DNA from: Ruania suaedae
GTDB lineage: Bacteria > Actinomycetota > Actinomycetes > Actinomycetales > Beutenbergiaceae
Direction: 5' to 3'
Assembly (NCBI RefSeq): GCF_021049265.1
Contig: NZ_CP088018.1
Location: forward strand, 1,798,001 to 1,862,000
Length of the DNA: 64,000 nt
Part shown: positions 54,478 to 62,601 of the stretch, one piece after another
Layout: each line of letters opens with the position of its first letter
Position numbering within the stretch: the first letter of the stretch is position 1
Made by a program: the position numbers and the translations under genes
Notes under the pieces: generated by a model
Told to the model about the DNA's origin: nothing
The model's input: the letters and a program-made list of their open reading frames with translations, nothing else
Databases searched by the model: none

Positions 54478-56954
54478 GCGTGCGCACGCCGGTCTCCACC
54501 TACCGTCTCCAGCTCGGGGCGGACCTCACCTTCGACGACGTCGCCTCGCTGACCGCCTCGCTCGCCCACCGGGGTGTGACGGACCTGTACCTGTCCCCCA
54601 TCCTGACGGCAGCGCCCGGCTCGACGCACGGCTACGACGTCGTCGACCACTCCCGCATCAGCGAGGTGCTCGGCGGACGGGCCGGACTGGAACGGATGGT
54701 CGCCGCGGCCCGCGAGCACGACCTGGGCGTCATCGTCGACGTGGTGCCCAACCACATGGCGGTGCCGACCCCGGCCAGCCACAACCGGCAGCTGTGGTCG
54801 CTGCTCGAGCACGGGCCGCACTCGCCATTCGCGTCCTGGTTCGACGTCGACTTCTCCGACGACGCCCAGGTGCTGATGCCGGTGCTCGGCCGCCGGGTCG
54901 GGGCCGCGATGGCGGCCGGGGAGATCACGGTGCGCACGCTCGACGAGCCCGAGCACCACCTCACGCCCGAGCGGCCGGTGCTGTGCTACTACGAGCACCG
55001 CTTCCCGATCCGGGAGGGGACCGAGCACCTCCCCCTGCCGGATCTGCTCGAGCGTCAGCACTACCGGCTGGCGTACTGGCGGGTGGCCGACGAGGAGCTG
55101 AACTACCGCCGCTTCTTCGACGTGGGCTCGCTGGTCGCGGTGCGCGTGGAACGTCCCGAGGTGTTCGAGGCCACCCACGCCCTGCTGCTGGAGCTGATGG
55201 AGGCGGGCCTCGTGGACGGCCTGCGCATCGACCACCCGGACGGTCTCGCGAACCCGGGCGAGTACCTGCGGCGCCTGCACGAGGCCACCGGGGGCCGCTG
55301 GATCGTGGCGGAGAAGATCCTCGAACCCGACGAGGACGTGCCGGGCGACTGGCCGGTGGCCGGGACCACGGGCTACGACGCGGCGTGGCGGATCAACCAG
55401 GTCCTCACCGACCCGGCCGGGGCGCTCCCGCTGGGTGGGTTGCTGAGTGAGCTCACCGGCGACGTCGTCGGCACCCTCGACCGGGTCGTGGCCGAGGCCA
55501 AGCGCGAGATCGCGACCGGATCGCTGTACGCGGAGGTGCACCGGCTGGCGAGCCTGATCGCCGAGCTGTGCCACGACGACGTGCGGCTGCGCGATCACAC
55601 CCTGCGCGCCATCACCGAGTGCGTCACCGAGCTGGTCGTGGCCTGCGACCGCTACCGGGCCTACGTCGTCCCCGACCGCCCGCTCGCCGCCGCCGATGCG
55701 GCGCTGGTACAGGGATGGGCCCGGGAGGCCGCCGAGGAGCTGGAGCCGGAGCGGCTGGAGACCCTCGACGTGGTCACCGATCTCGTCCTGGGCCGTGAGG
55801 TCGGCTCCGCCGGGCGTCAGCACGAGGCCCGCCGCGACGAGGTCATCGTCCGCTTCCAGCAGGTCTGCGGGGCCGTGACGGCCAAGGGCGTGGAGGACAC
55901 CGCCTTCTACCGCTGGACGCATCTGACCTCGCTGTGCGAGGTCGGTGGCGCACCCGGGCGGTTCGCCGTCGGGCCGGACGTCCTGCACGCATGGGCGGCT
56001 CGCGCGCAGGCGCACCACCCCCTGACCATGACCGCCGGCAGCACGCACGACGCCAAGCGCGGCGAGGACGTCCGGGCACGCATCGGTGTGCTCTCCGAGC
56101 TCGGCGAGGCGTGGGTGGAGCACGTGCACCGGTTGCGCGCCCTCACCGAGGACATCCGGCCCGCGGATCTGGACGGACGCACCGAGAACCTGCTCTGGCA
56201 GACCCTGGCCGGGGTCTGGACCGAGGACGGCCCGATCACGACGGAGCGGCTGAACGGCTACCTGATCAAGGCGGCGCGCGAGGCCAAGGAGTGGACCGCG
56301 TGGACCGCGCAGGACCGCGAGCGGGAGGAGGCCCTGACCGGGTTCGTCGACGCCCTGCTCACCCGCGAGGACGTGACAGCGCTGATGGGCGACTGGGTCG
56401 AGCGCACCCGCGAGCCCGTCCGGGTCGCCACCCTGGGGGCCAAGGCGCTGCAACTGATGCTGCCCGGGGTGGCCGACGTCTACCAGGGCACCGAGACGAC
56501 GGGGGTCAACCTCGTCGACCCGGACAACCGGCGCCCGGTCGATCACGACCACCTCTCGGCGATGCTGGCCCGGCTCGACGGCGGCGCCACACCGCACGAC
56601 CTGTCCTCGGAGAAGCTGCGCCTGACCACGGCGCTGCTGCGGCTGCGGCGCCGTCACGCGTCGGCCCTGGTGGGCGCCGACGCCGGGTACCAGCCCTTGC
56701 CGACGTCGACCACCCACGCCCTGGCCTTCGCCCGCGGACCGGCCGCTGCCCCGGCCGTGGTGACGGTCCTCACGCGCCTGCCGGTGCTGCTGCGCTCCAC
56801 CGGTGGGTGGGGTGAGCACTCGGTGGTGCTGCCCGAGGGCCGGTGGCGATGTGCGGTCACCGGACGCCGCTGCGACGGCGGCCCGGTCATGCTGGCCGAG
56901 CTGCTGGCCACCTCGCCGGTGGCGGTCCTCGAACGCGACGATGAGGAGCACTGA
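54474..56954 (+). CDS. treY: malto-oligosyltrehalose synthase
   Basis: Turns the reducing end of a maltodextrin into a trehalosyl unit by intramolecular transglycosylation. The 826-residue GH13 protein starts TPVSTYRLQLGADLTFDDV, and has VDVVPNHMAVP (about 84-94), the catalytic DGLRIDHPDGL (about 242-252) and IVAEKILEP (about 276-284). The TreY-specific TAGSTHDAKRGEDVRARI (about 520-537) follows. The start overlaps glgX by 4 bases and treZ follows after 2 bases. Confidence 0.96.
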   Translation: MSVRTPVSTYRLQLGADLTFDDVASLTASLAHRGVTDLYLSPILTAAPGSTHGYDVVDHSRISEVLGGRAGLERMVAAAREHDLGVIVDVVPNHMAVPTPASHNRQLWSLLEHGPHSPFASWFDVDFSDDAQVLMPVLGRRVGAAMAAGEITVRTLDEPEHHLTPERPVLCYYEHRFPIREGTEHLPLPDLLERQHYRLAYWRVADEELNYRRFFDVGSLVAVRVERPEVFEATHALLLELMEAGLVDGLRIDHPDGLANPGEYLRRLHEATGGRWIVAEKILEPDEDVPGDWPVAGTTGYDAAWRINQVLTDPAGALPLGGLLSELTGDVVGTLDRVVAEAKREIATGSLYAEVHRLASLIAELCHDDVRLRDHTLRAITECVTELVVACDRYRAYVVPDRPLAAADAALVQGWAREAAEELEPERLETLDVVTDLVLGREVGSAGRQHEARRDEVIVRFQQVCGAVTAKGVEDTAFYRWTHLTSLCEVGGAPGRFAVGPDVLHAWAARAQAHHPLTMTAGSTHDAKRGEDVRARIGVLSELGEAWVEHVHRLRALTEDIRPADLDGRTENLLWQTLAGVWTEDGPITTERLNGYLIKAAREAKEWTAWTAQDREREEALTGFVDALLTREDVTALMGDWVERTREPVRVATLGAKALQLMLPGVADVYQGTETTGVNLVDPDNRRPVDHDHLSAMLARLDGGATPHDLSSEKLRLTTALLRLRRRHASALVGADAGYQPLPTSTTHALAFARGPAAAPAVVTVLTRLPVLLRSTGGWGEHSVVLPEGRWRCAVTGRRCDGGPVMLAELLATSPVAVLERDDEEH

Positions 56955-56956
56955 GC

Positions 56957-58693
56957 ATGCGGGTCTGGGCACCGAGGGCCGAGCAGGAGGTCCAGATCGA
57001 GCTGGGCTCCTCCCGTGAGCCGCTGACCGCGGCCGGGGACGGATGGTGGGAGCTGGGCCGCGAGCTGCCCGCCGGGACCGACTACGCCTTCGTCCTCGAC
57101 GGGCAGGGGCCCTATCCCGATCCGCGCAGCCCGTGGCAACCCGGCGGCGTGCACGGGCCCTCCCGCACCGTCGACCTGACGGCGCACGCGTGGCAGGACG
57201 GCTCCTGGCCCGGCCGGGACGTGCGCGGCGCCGTGCTGTACGAGCTGCACGTGGGCACGTTCACCGAGGCGGGGACGCTGGACGCCGCCGCCGAGCACCT
57301 GCCCTACCTGCGCGAGCTCGGCGTGGAGATGGTGCAGCTGATGCCGGTCGCCGCGTTCCCCGGCGAGCGGGGCTGGGGATACGACGGCGTCGCGCTGTAC
57401 GCCGTCCAGGACTCCTACGGCGGGCCGGCGGCCCTGCAGCGGTTCGTCGACGCCGCCCACCGGCACGGGCTGGCGGTCAGCCTCGATGTGGTCTACAACC
57501 ACCTGGGCCCCTCGGGCAACTACCTGGCCTGCTTCGGCCCCTACTTCACCGCCGAGCACACCACGCCGTGGGGCGACGCGGTCAACCTCGACGGACCCGG
57601 ATCGGCGCACGTGCGCCGGTTCATCATCGACAACGCCCTGCGATGGCTGCGCGACTTCCACCTCGATGCCCTCCGGCTGGACGCCGTGCACGCCCTGGTC
57701 GACGACTCCCCCACGCATCTGCTGGCCGAGCTGGCCGACGAGGTCGAGGCGCTCGCGCAGCGTCTGGGCCGCCCGCTCTCGCTCATCGCCGAGTCCGACC
57801 TCAACGACGTCGCCATGGTGACCCCCACCGGTGCCGGCGGCCTGGGCATGACCGCGCAGTGGGCCGACGACGTCCACCACGCGCTCCATGCCTACCTGAC
57901 CAGTGAGCGGCACGGGTACTACGTCGACTTCGGCTCCCCGGCCACGCTCAGTCATGCGCTGGAGAAGGTCTTCGTCCACGACGGCGGCCACTCCACCTTC
58001 CGCGGCCGCCCGTGGGGTGCGCCCGTGCCCGAGGAGACCGACGGCCACCGCTTCGTCGTCTTCACCAGCAACCATGACCAGGTCGGCAACCGCGGCCGCG
58101 GTGACCGGCCGGCCGCCGTCCTGAGCGACACCCAGCTCGCGGCCTCGGCCGCGCTGCTGCTCGGCTCGCCCGGCACGCCCATGCTGTTCATGGGCGAGGA
58201 GTGGGCTGCCTCCACGCCCTGGCTCTACGTCACCGACCACCGTGAACCCGAGCTCGCCGAGGCCGTCCGGGAGGGCAGGGCACGGGAGTTCGCCGAGCAC
58301 GGCTGGGACCAGATCTACGGGCCGGGCGCCGAGGCACCCGATCCGCAGGATCCGCAGACCGCGGCGGCCGGCGTGCTGCGCTGGCAGGAGCGGGGCACCG
58401 GACGCCACGCCCGGATCGAGGATTTCACGCGTGAGCTGATCGCCCTACGCGCTCGGACACCCGATCTGGGCTCCGGTGACCGCCGCGCCACCCGGGTCGA
58501 GGCCACGCCGGAGTGGGTGCTCATGCACCGGGGCGAGTGCGTGGTCGCCGTCAATGTGGGAACCGGCATCTGCCATGTCCCACTGCCGCGGGCCGACCGG
58601 CACGAGGTGCTGCTGGCCTGGGACGAGTCCGTCCGCCTGGAGGGCGACCAGCTGCTGCTGCCGCCCGGCGCGGTGGTGCTCGCAGGCCGGTAG
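56957..58693 (+). CDS. treZ: malto-oligosyltrehalose trehalohydrolase
   Basis: Releases free trehalose from the product of TreY. The 578-residue GH13 protein has an N-terminal beta domain (about 1-90), then VLYELHVGTFTEAGTL (about 93-108), DVVYNHLGPSGNYL (about 176-189), catalytic DALRLDAVHAL (about 235-245), LIAESDLND (about 274-282) and SNHDQVGNRGRGDR (about 372-385). Completes the glgX-treY-treZ operon, which lets the cell make trehalose from glycogen under stress. A convergent pabC follows after 26 bases. Confidence 0.96.
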   Translation: MRVWAPRAEQEVQIELGSSREPLTAAGDGWWELGRELPAGTDYAFVLDGQGPYPDPRSPWQPGGVHGPSRTVDLTAHAWQDGSWPGRDVRGAVLYELHVGTFTEAGTLDAAAEHLPYLRELGVEMVQLMPVAAFPGERGWGYDGVALYAVQDSYGGPAALQRFVDAAHRHGLAVSLDVVYNHLGPSGNYLACFGPYFTAEHTTPWGDAVNLDGPGSAHVRRFIIDNALRWLRDFHLDALRLDAVHALVDDSPTHLLAELADEVEALAQRLGRPLSLIAESDLNDVAMVTPTGAGGLGMTAQWADDVHHALHAYLTSERHGYYVDFGSPATLSHALEKVFVHDGGHSTFRGRPWGAPVPEETDGHRFVVFTSNHDQVGNRGRGDRPAAVLSDTQLAASAALLLGSPGTPMLFMGEEWAASTPWLYVTDHREPELAEAVREGRAREFAEHGWDQIYGPGAEAPDPQDPQTAAAGVLRWQERGTGRHARIEDFTRELIALRARTPDLGSGDRRATRVEATPEWVLMHRGECVVAVNVGTGICHVPLPRADRHEVLLAWDESVRLEGDQLLLPPGAVVLAGR

Positions 58694-58719
58694 CCCCGCC
58701 GGGCACCACGCGCCGGGGA

Positions 58720-59601
58720 TCAGTCGTGCGTAGTGCGCAACCACTGCAGCAGATCGGCGGTCAGGTCCCGGTCCCAGGCGAGTTCGCGCCCGTCCAGCTC
58801 GCGCACAGGGGCACACAGGCGCACGCTCGAGCACAGCCAGACCTGCTCGGCCACGGCCAGCTCGCTCACCTCCACCCGCCGCGCCGACGTCGCCAGACCC
58901 GCGCGCTCGGCGAAGCGGAACGCCCGGTCCTGCGTCGTCCCCGGCAGGATGCCCTGGTCGGTCCCCGGCGTCACCAGGGTGTCCCCCACGCGCAGCAGCA
59001 CCGAGGCCGTCGGGCCCTCGAGCACCGCGCCATCGGAGCTGACGAAGATGACGTCATCGGCGCCGCGGGCGTGGGCATGGCGCAGGGCGGCCATGTTGAC
59101 GGCGTAGGAGGTGTACTTCGCCCCCTGCAGCAACCAGGGTGAGGTCTCGGCGACATCGGAGCGGTAGCCCCGGTCCAGGGTGAGCGCCCGCACTCCCTCG
59201 GTCCTGGCCCGGGAGGTGTCCGGGGCCGGCGCAGCACGCACCCAGCCGGTGCATCGGCCCGTCCCCTCCTCGCCCCGGGTGAGCACCAGCTTCACCGACA
59301 GCTCGGGGGCGGCGCCGGCGCCCTGGATGGCCGCCGCGACCGCCGTTCGCCACACCTCGAGCCTCGGGCTCGGCAGGTCCAGCAGCTCGGCCGAGGCCGC
59401 GAGCCGCTCCAGATGTGAGGTCAGTGCCTGCACGTGCCCGTCGATCACGCCGATCGTCTCGAAGACGCCGTCCCCGCGCGTGGCGCCGAGGTCGGTGACC
59501 CGCAGGTGCGGGCGGCCCGGGTCGGCGACGGCGTAGCCCGGTCCGTGCAGCTCCTCCGCCGTGGTGGGCGCTGTCAGCAGGATCAGGCTCGTCGTCGCCA
59601 T
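58720..59601 (-). CDS. pabC: aminodeoxychorismate lyase / class IV aminotransferase
   Basis: PLP enzyme that releases pyruvate from aminodeoxychorismate to give p-aminobenzoate. The 293-residue fold type IV protein has DLGATRGDGVFET (about 37-49), the PLP-binding lysine in LLQGAKYTSYAVNMAAL (about 156-172), and GAVLEGPTASVLLR with GILPGTTQDRAF downstream. A GGAGGA ribosome site precedes the ATG. A branched-chain or D-amino acid aminotransferase cannot be fully excluded by sequence alone, but the pabB gene 10 kb away favours PabC. Confidence 0.85.
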   Translation of the reverse strand: MATTSLILLTAPTTAEELHGPGYAVADPGRPHLRVTDLGATRGDGVFETIGVIDGHVQALTSHLERLAASAELLDLPSPRLEVWRTAVAAAIQGAGAAPELSVKLVLTRGEEGTGRCTGWVRAAPAPDTSRARTEGVRALTLDRGYRSDVAETSPWLLQGAKYTSYAVNMAALRHAHARGADDVIFVSSDGAVLEGPTASVLLRVGDTLVTPGTDQGILPGTTQDRAFRFAERAGLATSARRVEVSELAVAEQVWLCSSVRLCAPVRELDGRELAWDRDLTADLLQWLRTTHD

Positions 59602-59699
59602 CGCTCCTCCAGGGTCGTGGACGGGCCCCTGCCCGCCGGGTGGGATGACTGCTGTGGTCAGCGTAGGCCCCGGCCGGCCGTAGCTCCCGGACCGGACGG

Positions 59700-59705
59700 T
59701 AGTGT
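59700..59705 (+). promoter_or_regulatory. -10-like hexamer for the HIT gene
   Basis: TAGTGT is followed by exactly 6 bases and the ATG at 59712. Confidence 0.5.
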
Positions 59706-59711
59706 GCCGCC

Positions 59712-60137
59712 ATGGCGACTCTGTTCACCCGCATCCTGAACCGGGAGATCCCTGGCCGTTTCGTCTGGGAGGACGAGCTCTGCGCGGCCTTCACCTCGAT
59801 CGAGCCGCTCCAGCCGGGGCACACGCTCGTGGTCCCGCGCCGGGAGGTCGACCACTGGTGGGACATGCCGGAGCAGGAGTGGACCCACATCGGCGCCGTG
59901 GCCCGGCACATCGGCCGGGCCCAGCGAACGGCGTTCACGCCCGTGCGCATCGGTCTGCTGGTGCAGGGGTATGAGATCCCGCACGCCCACGTGCACGTGT
60001 GGCCCTCGCAGTCCTCGGCCGATTTCGACCTCACGGCCGCGGCCACCGACGTCCCCGCGGGTGAGCTCGACGCCGCCGCCGAGCGGTTGCGCTCGGCGCT
60101 GCGCGAGGCGGGCCACGGCGACGCCGTCCCGGCCTGA
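59712..60137 (+). CDS. HIT-family nucleotide hydrolase (HinT-like)
   Basis: A 141-residue HIT protein, shorter than the one at 44 kb. It has FTRILNREIPGRFVWEDE at the N-terminus, LQPGHTLVVPRREVDHWW (about 33-50) and the catalytic HAHVHVWP (about 91-98). This is the general purine phosphoramidase/HIT fold; cellular substrate unknown. Leaderless promoter pattern. Followed after 49 bases by a small Usp-like gene with its own promoter-like hexamer. Confidence 0.92.
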   Translation: MATLFTRILNREIPGRFVWEDELCAAFTSIEPLQPGHTLVVPRREVDHWWDMPEQEWTHIGAVARHIGRAQRTAFTPVRIGLLVQGYEIPHAHVHVWPSQSSADFDLTAAATDVPAGELDAAAERLRSALREAGHGDAVPA

Positions 60138-60174
60138 GCCGCGCTTCCCGGCCGCGTGCCGGGCGGGCATCTCC

Positions 60175-60180
60175 TATGCT
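60175..60180 (+). promoter_or_regulatory. -10-like hexamer for the Usp-like gene
   Basis: TATGCT (four of six to TATAAT) is followed by exactly 6 bases and the ATG at 60187. Confidence 0.5.
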
Positions 60181-60186
60181 CGGGCC

Positions 60187-60666
60187 ATGGCAGTCATCAT
60201 CGTCGTCACCGAGGAAGCCCTGCGCGAGTCGGACGTCACCGGGATCACCCGGCTGCACGACTCCCCCGAGACCCGGTTCCACGTTCTCGTGCCGCAGGAC
60301 ACCGAGCGCAACCTGGTGACGGACTTCATCGACCATCTCAGCCTGTTCGAACTGAAGGAGGCCTGGGAGGAGCTCACCCGACGCCCGGACCCCCAGGAGG
60401 CGCGTGCCGAGGCGGGTGAGGCGCTCGCGATCTCGCTGCGGCGCTTCGCCGAGGCCGGTGCGCACGCCGAGGGTGCGCTGATCGGCGACGACCCGATCCC
60501 GGCGCTGCGTCAGGCCGTCAACGGGCTCGAGGCCGATGAGGTCGTCGTCGTCACCCGCCCGCACGCGGTCGAGGACACCTTCCACCGGGACTGGGCCTCC
60601 CGGGCCCGGGACTCCCTCGGCCTTCCCGTGCTGCACCTGTACTCGGGAACCAACCGCCTGGGCTGA
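60187..60666 (+). CDS. small alpha/beta protein with Usp-like features
   Basis: A 159-residue protein with alternating strands and helices: MAVIIVVTEEALRESDVTG, then FHVLVPQDTERNLVTDFIDH, ALIGDDPIPALRQAV and EVVVVTRPHAVEDTF (about 118-132). The layout recalls the universal stress protein/Rossmann fold but the ATP-loop G-x2-G-x9-G-S/T is not clear, so nucleotide binding is uncertain. It is probably a conserved actinobacterial hypothetical. It ends 3 bases before the converging ATP-grasp gene. Confidence 0.6.
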   Translation: MAVIIVVTEEALRESDVTGITRLHDSPETRFHVLVPQDTERNLVTDFIDHLSLFELKEAWEELTRRPDPQEARAEAGEALAISLRRFAEAGAHAEGALIGDDPIPALRQAVNGLEADEVVVVTRPHAVEDTFHRDWASRARDSLGLPVLHLYSGTNRLG

Positions 60667-60669
60667 GTC

Positions 60670-61911
60670 TCAGAAACCGGTGTCGGTGGGGCGCGGGTAG
60701 TAGCGCCGCAGCGCGCGCAGCTGATTGATCTGGGCCAGCAGCCGGTAGAGCCGCCGGCGCGGGCTCCGGTCGGCGCCGTAGGCGAGCGGGTGCACGGCCC
60801 GGCGGCGCCGCAACACCGCCCGGGCACGTGCCAGGAGCTCGCGGTCGCGCACGTACCGCCCGAGCACGAACGTCGGGATGTAGGCGTAGACCCCTTCCTG
60901 GCGCGCCTGCTGCGGCGGCAGCGGCTCCTCGAGCACGAAGTCGGCCACCAGCGCGCGGGCGGTGCTCGCTCCGCCCACATTGACGTAGTAGTGGGACCGC
61001 CCGGGCCGAGGATTGATGTCGAGCAGGCGCGCGACACCGTCACGCGGATCGACCTTGAAGTCGACGCTGGCGAAACCCCGGTAGTCGACGGCGTCGAGCA
61101 CCCGCCGCACGGCGTCGACGAGCGCCGGGTCGTAGTCGACCATGATGATCGCCGAGTTCCCGATGAAGGTGGGCTGGTGCATCGCCAGCAGCACCCGGCC
61201 CGACGCCGCCATCGTCAGGACACCGCGGGCGTCCCGGTAGCAGTTGACCACCCGGTTCGCGGTGTCATCGCCCGGGATGAGCTCCTGCAGCAGCATCGTG
61301 CCCTCGTACCCGGCCGCGGCGATGCGGTCGAGCTCGGTCACCAGTTCCTCGGCGTCGGCCAGCCGGTAGACCTTACGGCGGCCGGGAAAGCTGAGCTCCT
61401 CGAACTCGGCACCCGCGAACGGCTTCATCACGATCGGGAACGTGAGGTCGCTCGCAGCACCACGCCAGTCCTCCGGTCGGCGGGGCACCGGGGCCACCTC
61501 CACCGTGCGAGGCGTGGGCACCCCGCACGCCGCCAGCACCTCGTTCATCGCGCGCTTGTCACCGAGCTGCTCGATGGCGGCCGCGTCCGCGTACGGGATG
61601 GTGTAGTCCTCGGCCAGGCGAGCCCGGTTCCGGAGCACGAACGCCAGCTGGTGGTCGGAGTTGACCACCAGCACCCGGTGCGAGCCCGGGTGGGCACGGG
61701 CCACCGCGGTCAGCGCTGCCAGTGTGTCCTCCTCGCTCGCACCCGCGCCGGTGAAGACGTTCTCCAGGATGGCCGAGTCGTTGATCGGCCCCCGGCCCTG
61801 TTCGCTGACCACCACCGATCGGACGCCGTAGGCCTCGTGGAACGACCGCGCCATCGCGTAGATGCCCAGGTCGGTGCCGAGCAGAACCGGGCACAGGTCG
61901 GGTCCAGGCAC
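60670..61911 (-). CDS. ATP-grasp carboxylate--amine ligase of unknown substrate
   Basis: A 413-residue protein with an N-terminal Rossmann-like domain (TDLGIYAMARSFHEAYGV, about 10-27) and an ATP-grasp core. The core shows FPIVMKPFAGAEFEELSFPG (about 156-175) with the lysine, LLQELIPGDDTANRVVNC (about 210-227) and the metal-binding end block GFASVDFKVDPRDGVARLLD followed by INPRPGRSHYY (about 278-309). A basic C-terminal extension follows. Such COG3919-type enzymes join an amino group to a carboxylate; the substrate here is not evident from neighbours. GTG start with GAAGGAT upstream; longer readings overlap the DUF3000 gene and are rejected. Confidence 0.85.
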   Translation of the reverse strand: MPGPDLCPVLLGTDLGIYAMARSFHEAYGVRSVVVSEQGRGPINDSAILENVFTGAGASEEDTLAALTAVARAHPGSHRVLVVNSDHQLAFVLRNRARLAEDYTIPYADAAAIEQLGDKRAMNEVLAACGVPTPRTVEVAPVPRRPEDWRGAASDLTFPIVMKPFAGAEFEELSFPGRRKVYRLADAEELVTELDRIAAAGYEGTMLLQELIPGDDTANRVVNCYRDARGVLTMAASGRVLLAMHQPTFIGNSAIIMVDYDPALVDAVRRVLDAVDYRGFASVDFKVDPRDGVARLLDINPRPGRSHYYVNVGGASTARALVADFVLEEPLPPQQARQEGVYAYIPTFVLGRYVRDRELLARARAVLRRRRAVHPLAYGADRSPRRRLYRLLAQINQLRALRRYYPRPTDTGF

Positions 61912-62010
61912 GACGGATCCTTCGTCAGGGGGCGGGGCGGTGGGACGAACCCGCGCGAGTCTACCGACTCCGCGTCGGCGCGCCCCGGACGACCACGGCG
62001 CCGGGCGTTC

Positions 62011-62016
62011 TAGCCT
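62011..62016 (+). promoter_or_regulatory. -10-like hexamer for the DUF3000-rnd operon
   Basis: TAGCCT is followed by exactly 6 bases and the GTG at 62023. Confidence 0.5.
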
Positions 62017-62022
62017 GGGCGT

Positions 62023-62601
62023 GTGAACGTGCAGCGCACCCCCGTCGCGCCCCCGGAGTTCGAGGCCGCGCTGCTGAGTCTGCGCGGCCACCGGATGCGC
62101 CGCGAGTTCCACCTCGAGGAGGTGCCCGCACCCACGCGGATCGCTCCCTACGCACTCGCGCTGACGGGCGAGGTCAACCCGACCCGGGACCCGGAGGACA
62201 TGGTCGGCAACGGCCGGTTCGTCGTCCTCTACGACCCCGAGGGACAGGAGGCGTGGGACGGGCAGTTCCGCGTCATCGTGATGGCGCGTGCGAGCCTGGA
62301 ACAGGAGTTCGCCGCCGACCCGATGCTCGGGGAGGTGGGCTGGTCCTGGCTCACGGAGGCGCTCGCCGCCGAGGAGGCCGAGCACCACGCCCTCTCGGGC
62401 ACGGTCACCCGGGTGCTCTCGGAGACCTTCGGCGGGCTGGAGCTGCGCAGTGGTGAGGTCGAGATCGAGGTCCGCGCGTCCTGGACACCGGAGGGCACCG
62501 ACATGGCGGCGCACCTGCGTGCGTGGGCGCTGCTGACCTGTCAGGCTGCGGGTCTGCCCCCCGTCCCCGACAACGTGAGTGCGTTGAAGCCGAAACGATG
62601 A
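62023..62601 (+). CDS. DUF3000 family protein
   Basis: A 192-residue actinobacterial protein of unknown function. The opening APPEFEAALLSLRGHRMRRE, the central GRFVVLYDPEGQEAWDGQFR (about 67-86) and LGEVGWSWLTEAL (about 102-114) form the family signature I associate with DUF3000. Mixed alpha/beta, no membrane segment. It overlaps rnd by 4 bases, an arrangement kept in many actinobacteria, which suggests a role connected with RNase D. Confidence 0.88.
   Translation: MNVQRTPVAPPEFEAALLSLRGHRMRREFHLEEVPAPTRIAPYALALTGEVNPTRDPEDMVGNGRFVVLYDPEGQEAWDGQFRVIVMARASLEQEFAADPMLGEVGWSWLTEALAAEEAEHHALSGTVTRVLSETFGGLELRSGEVEIEVRASWTPEGTDMAAHLRAWALLTCQAAGLPPVPDNVSALKPKR

Noticed and set aside
58690-58720. 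Terminator between treZ and pabC
   Set aside because: The short C-rich and G-rich runs pair only over 4-5 bases; not enough to call a terminator.
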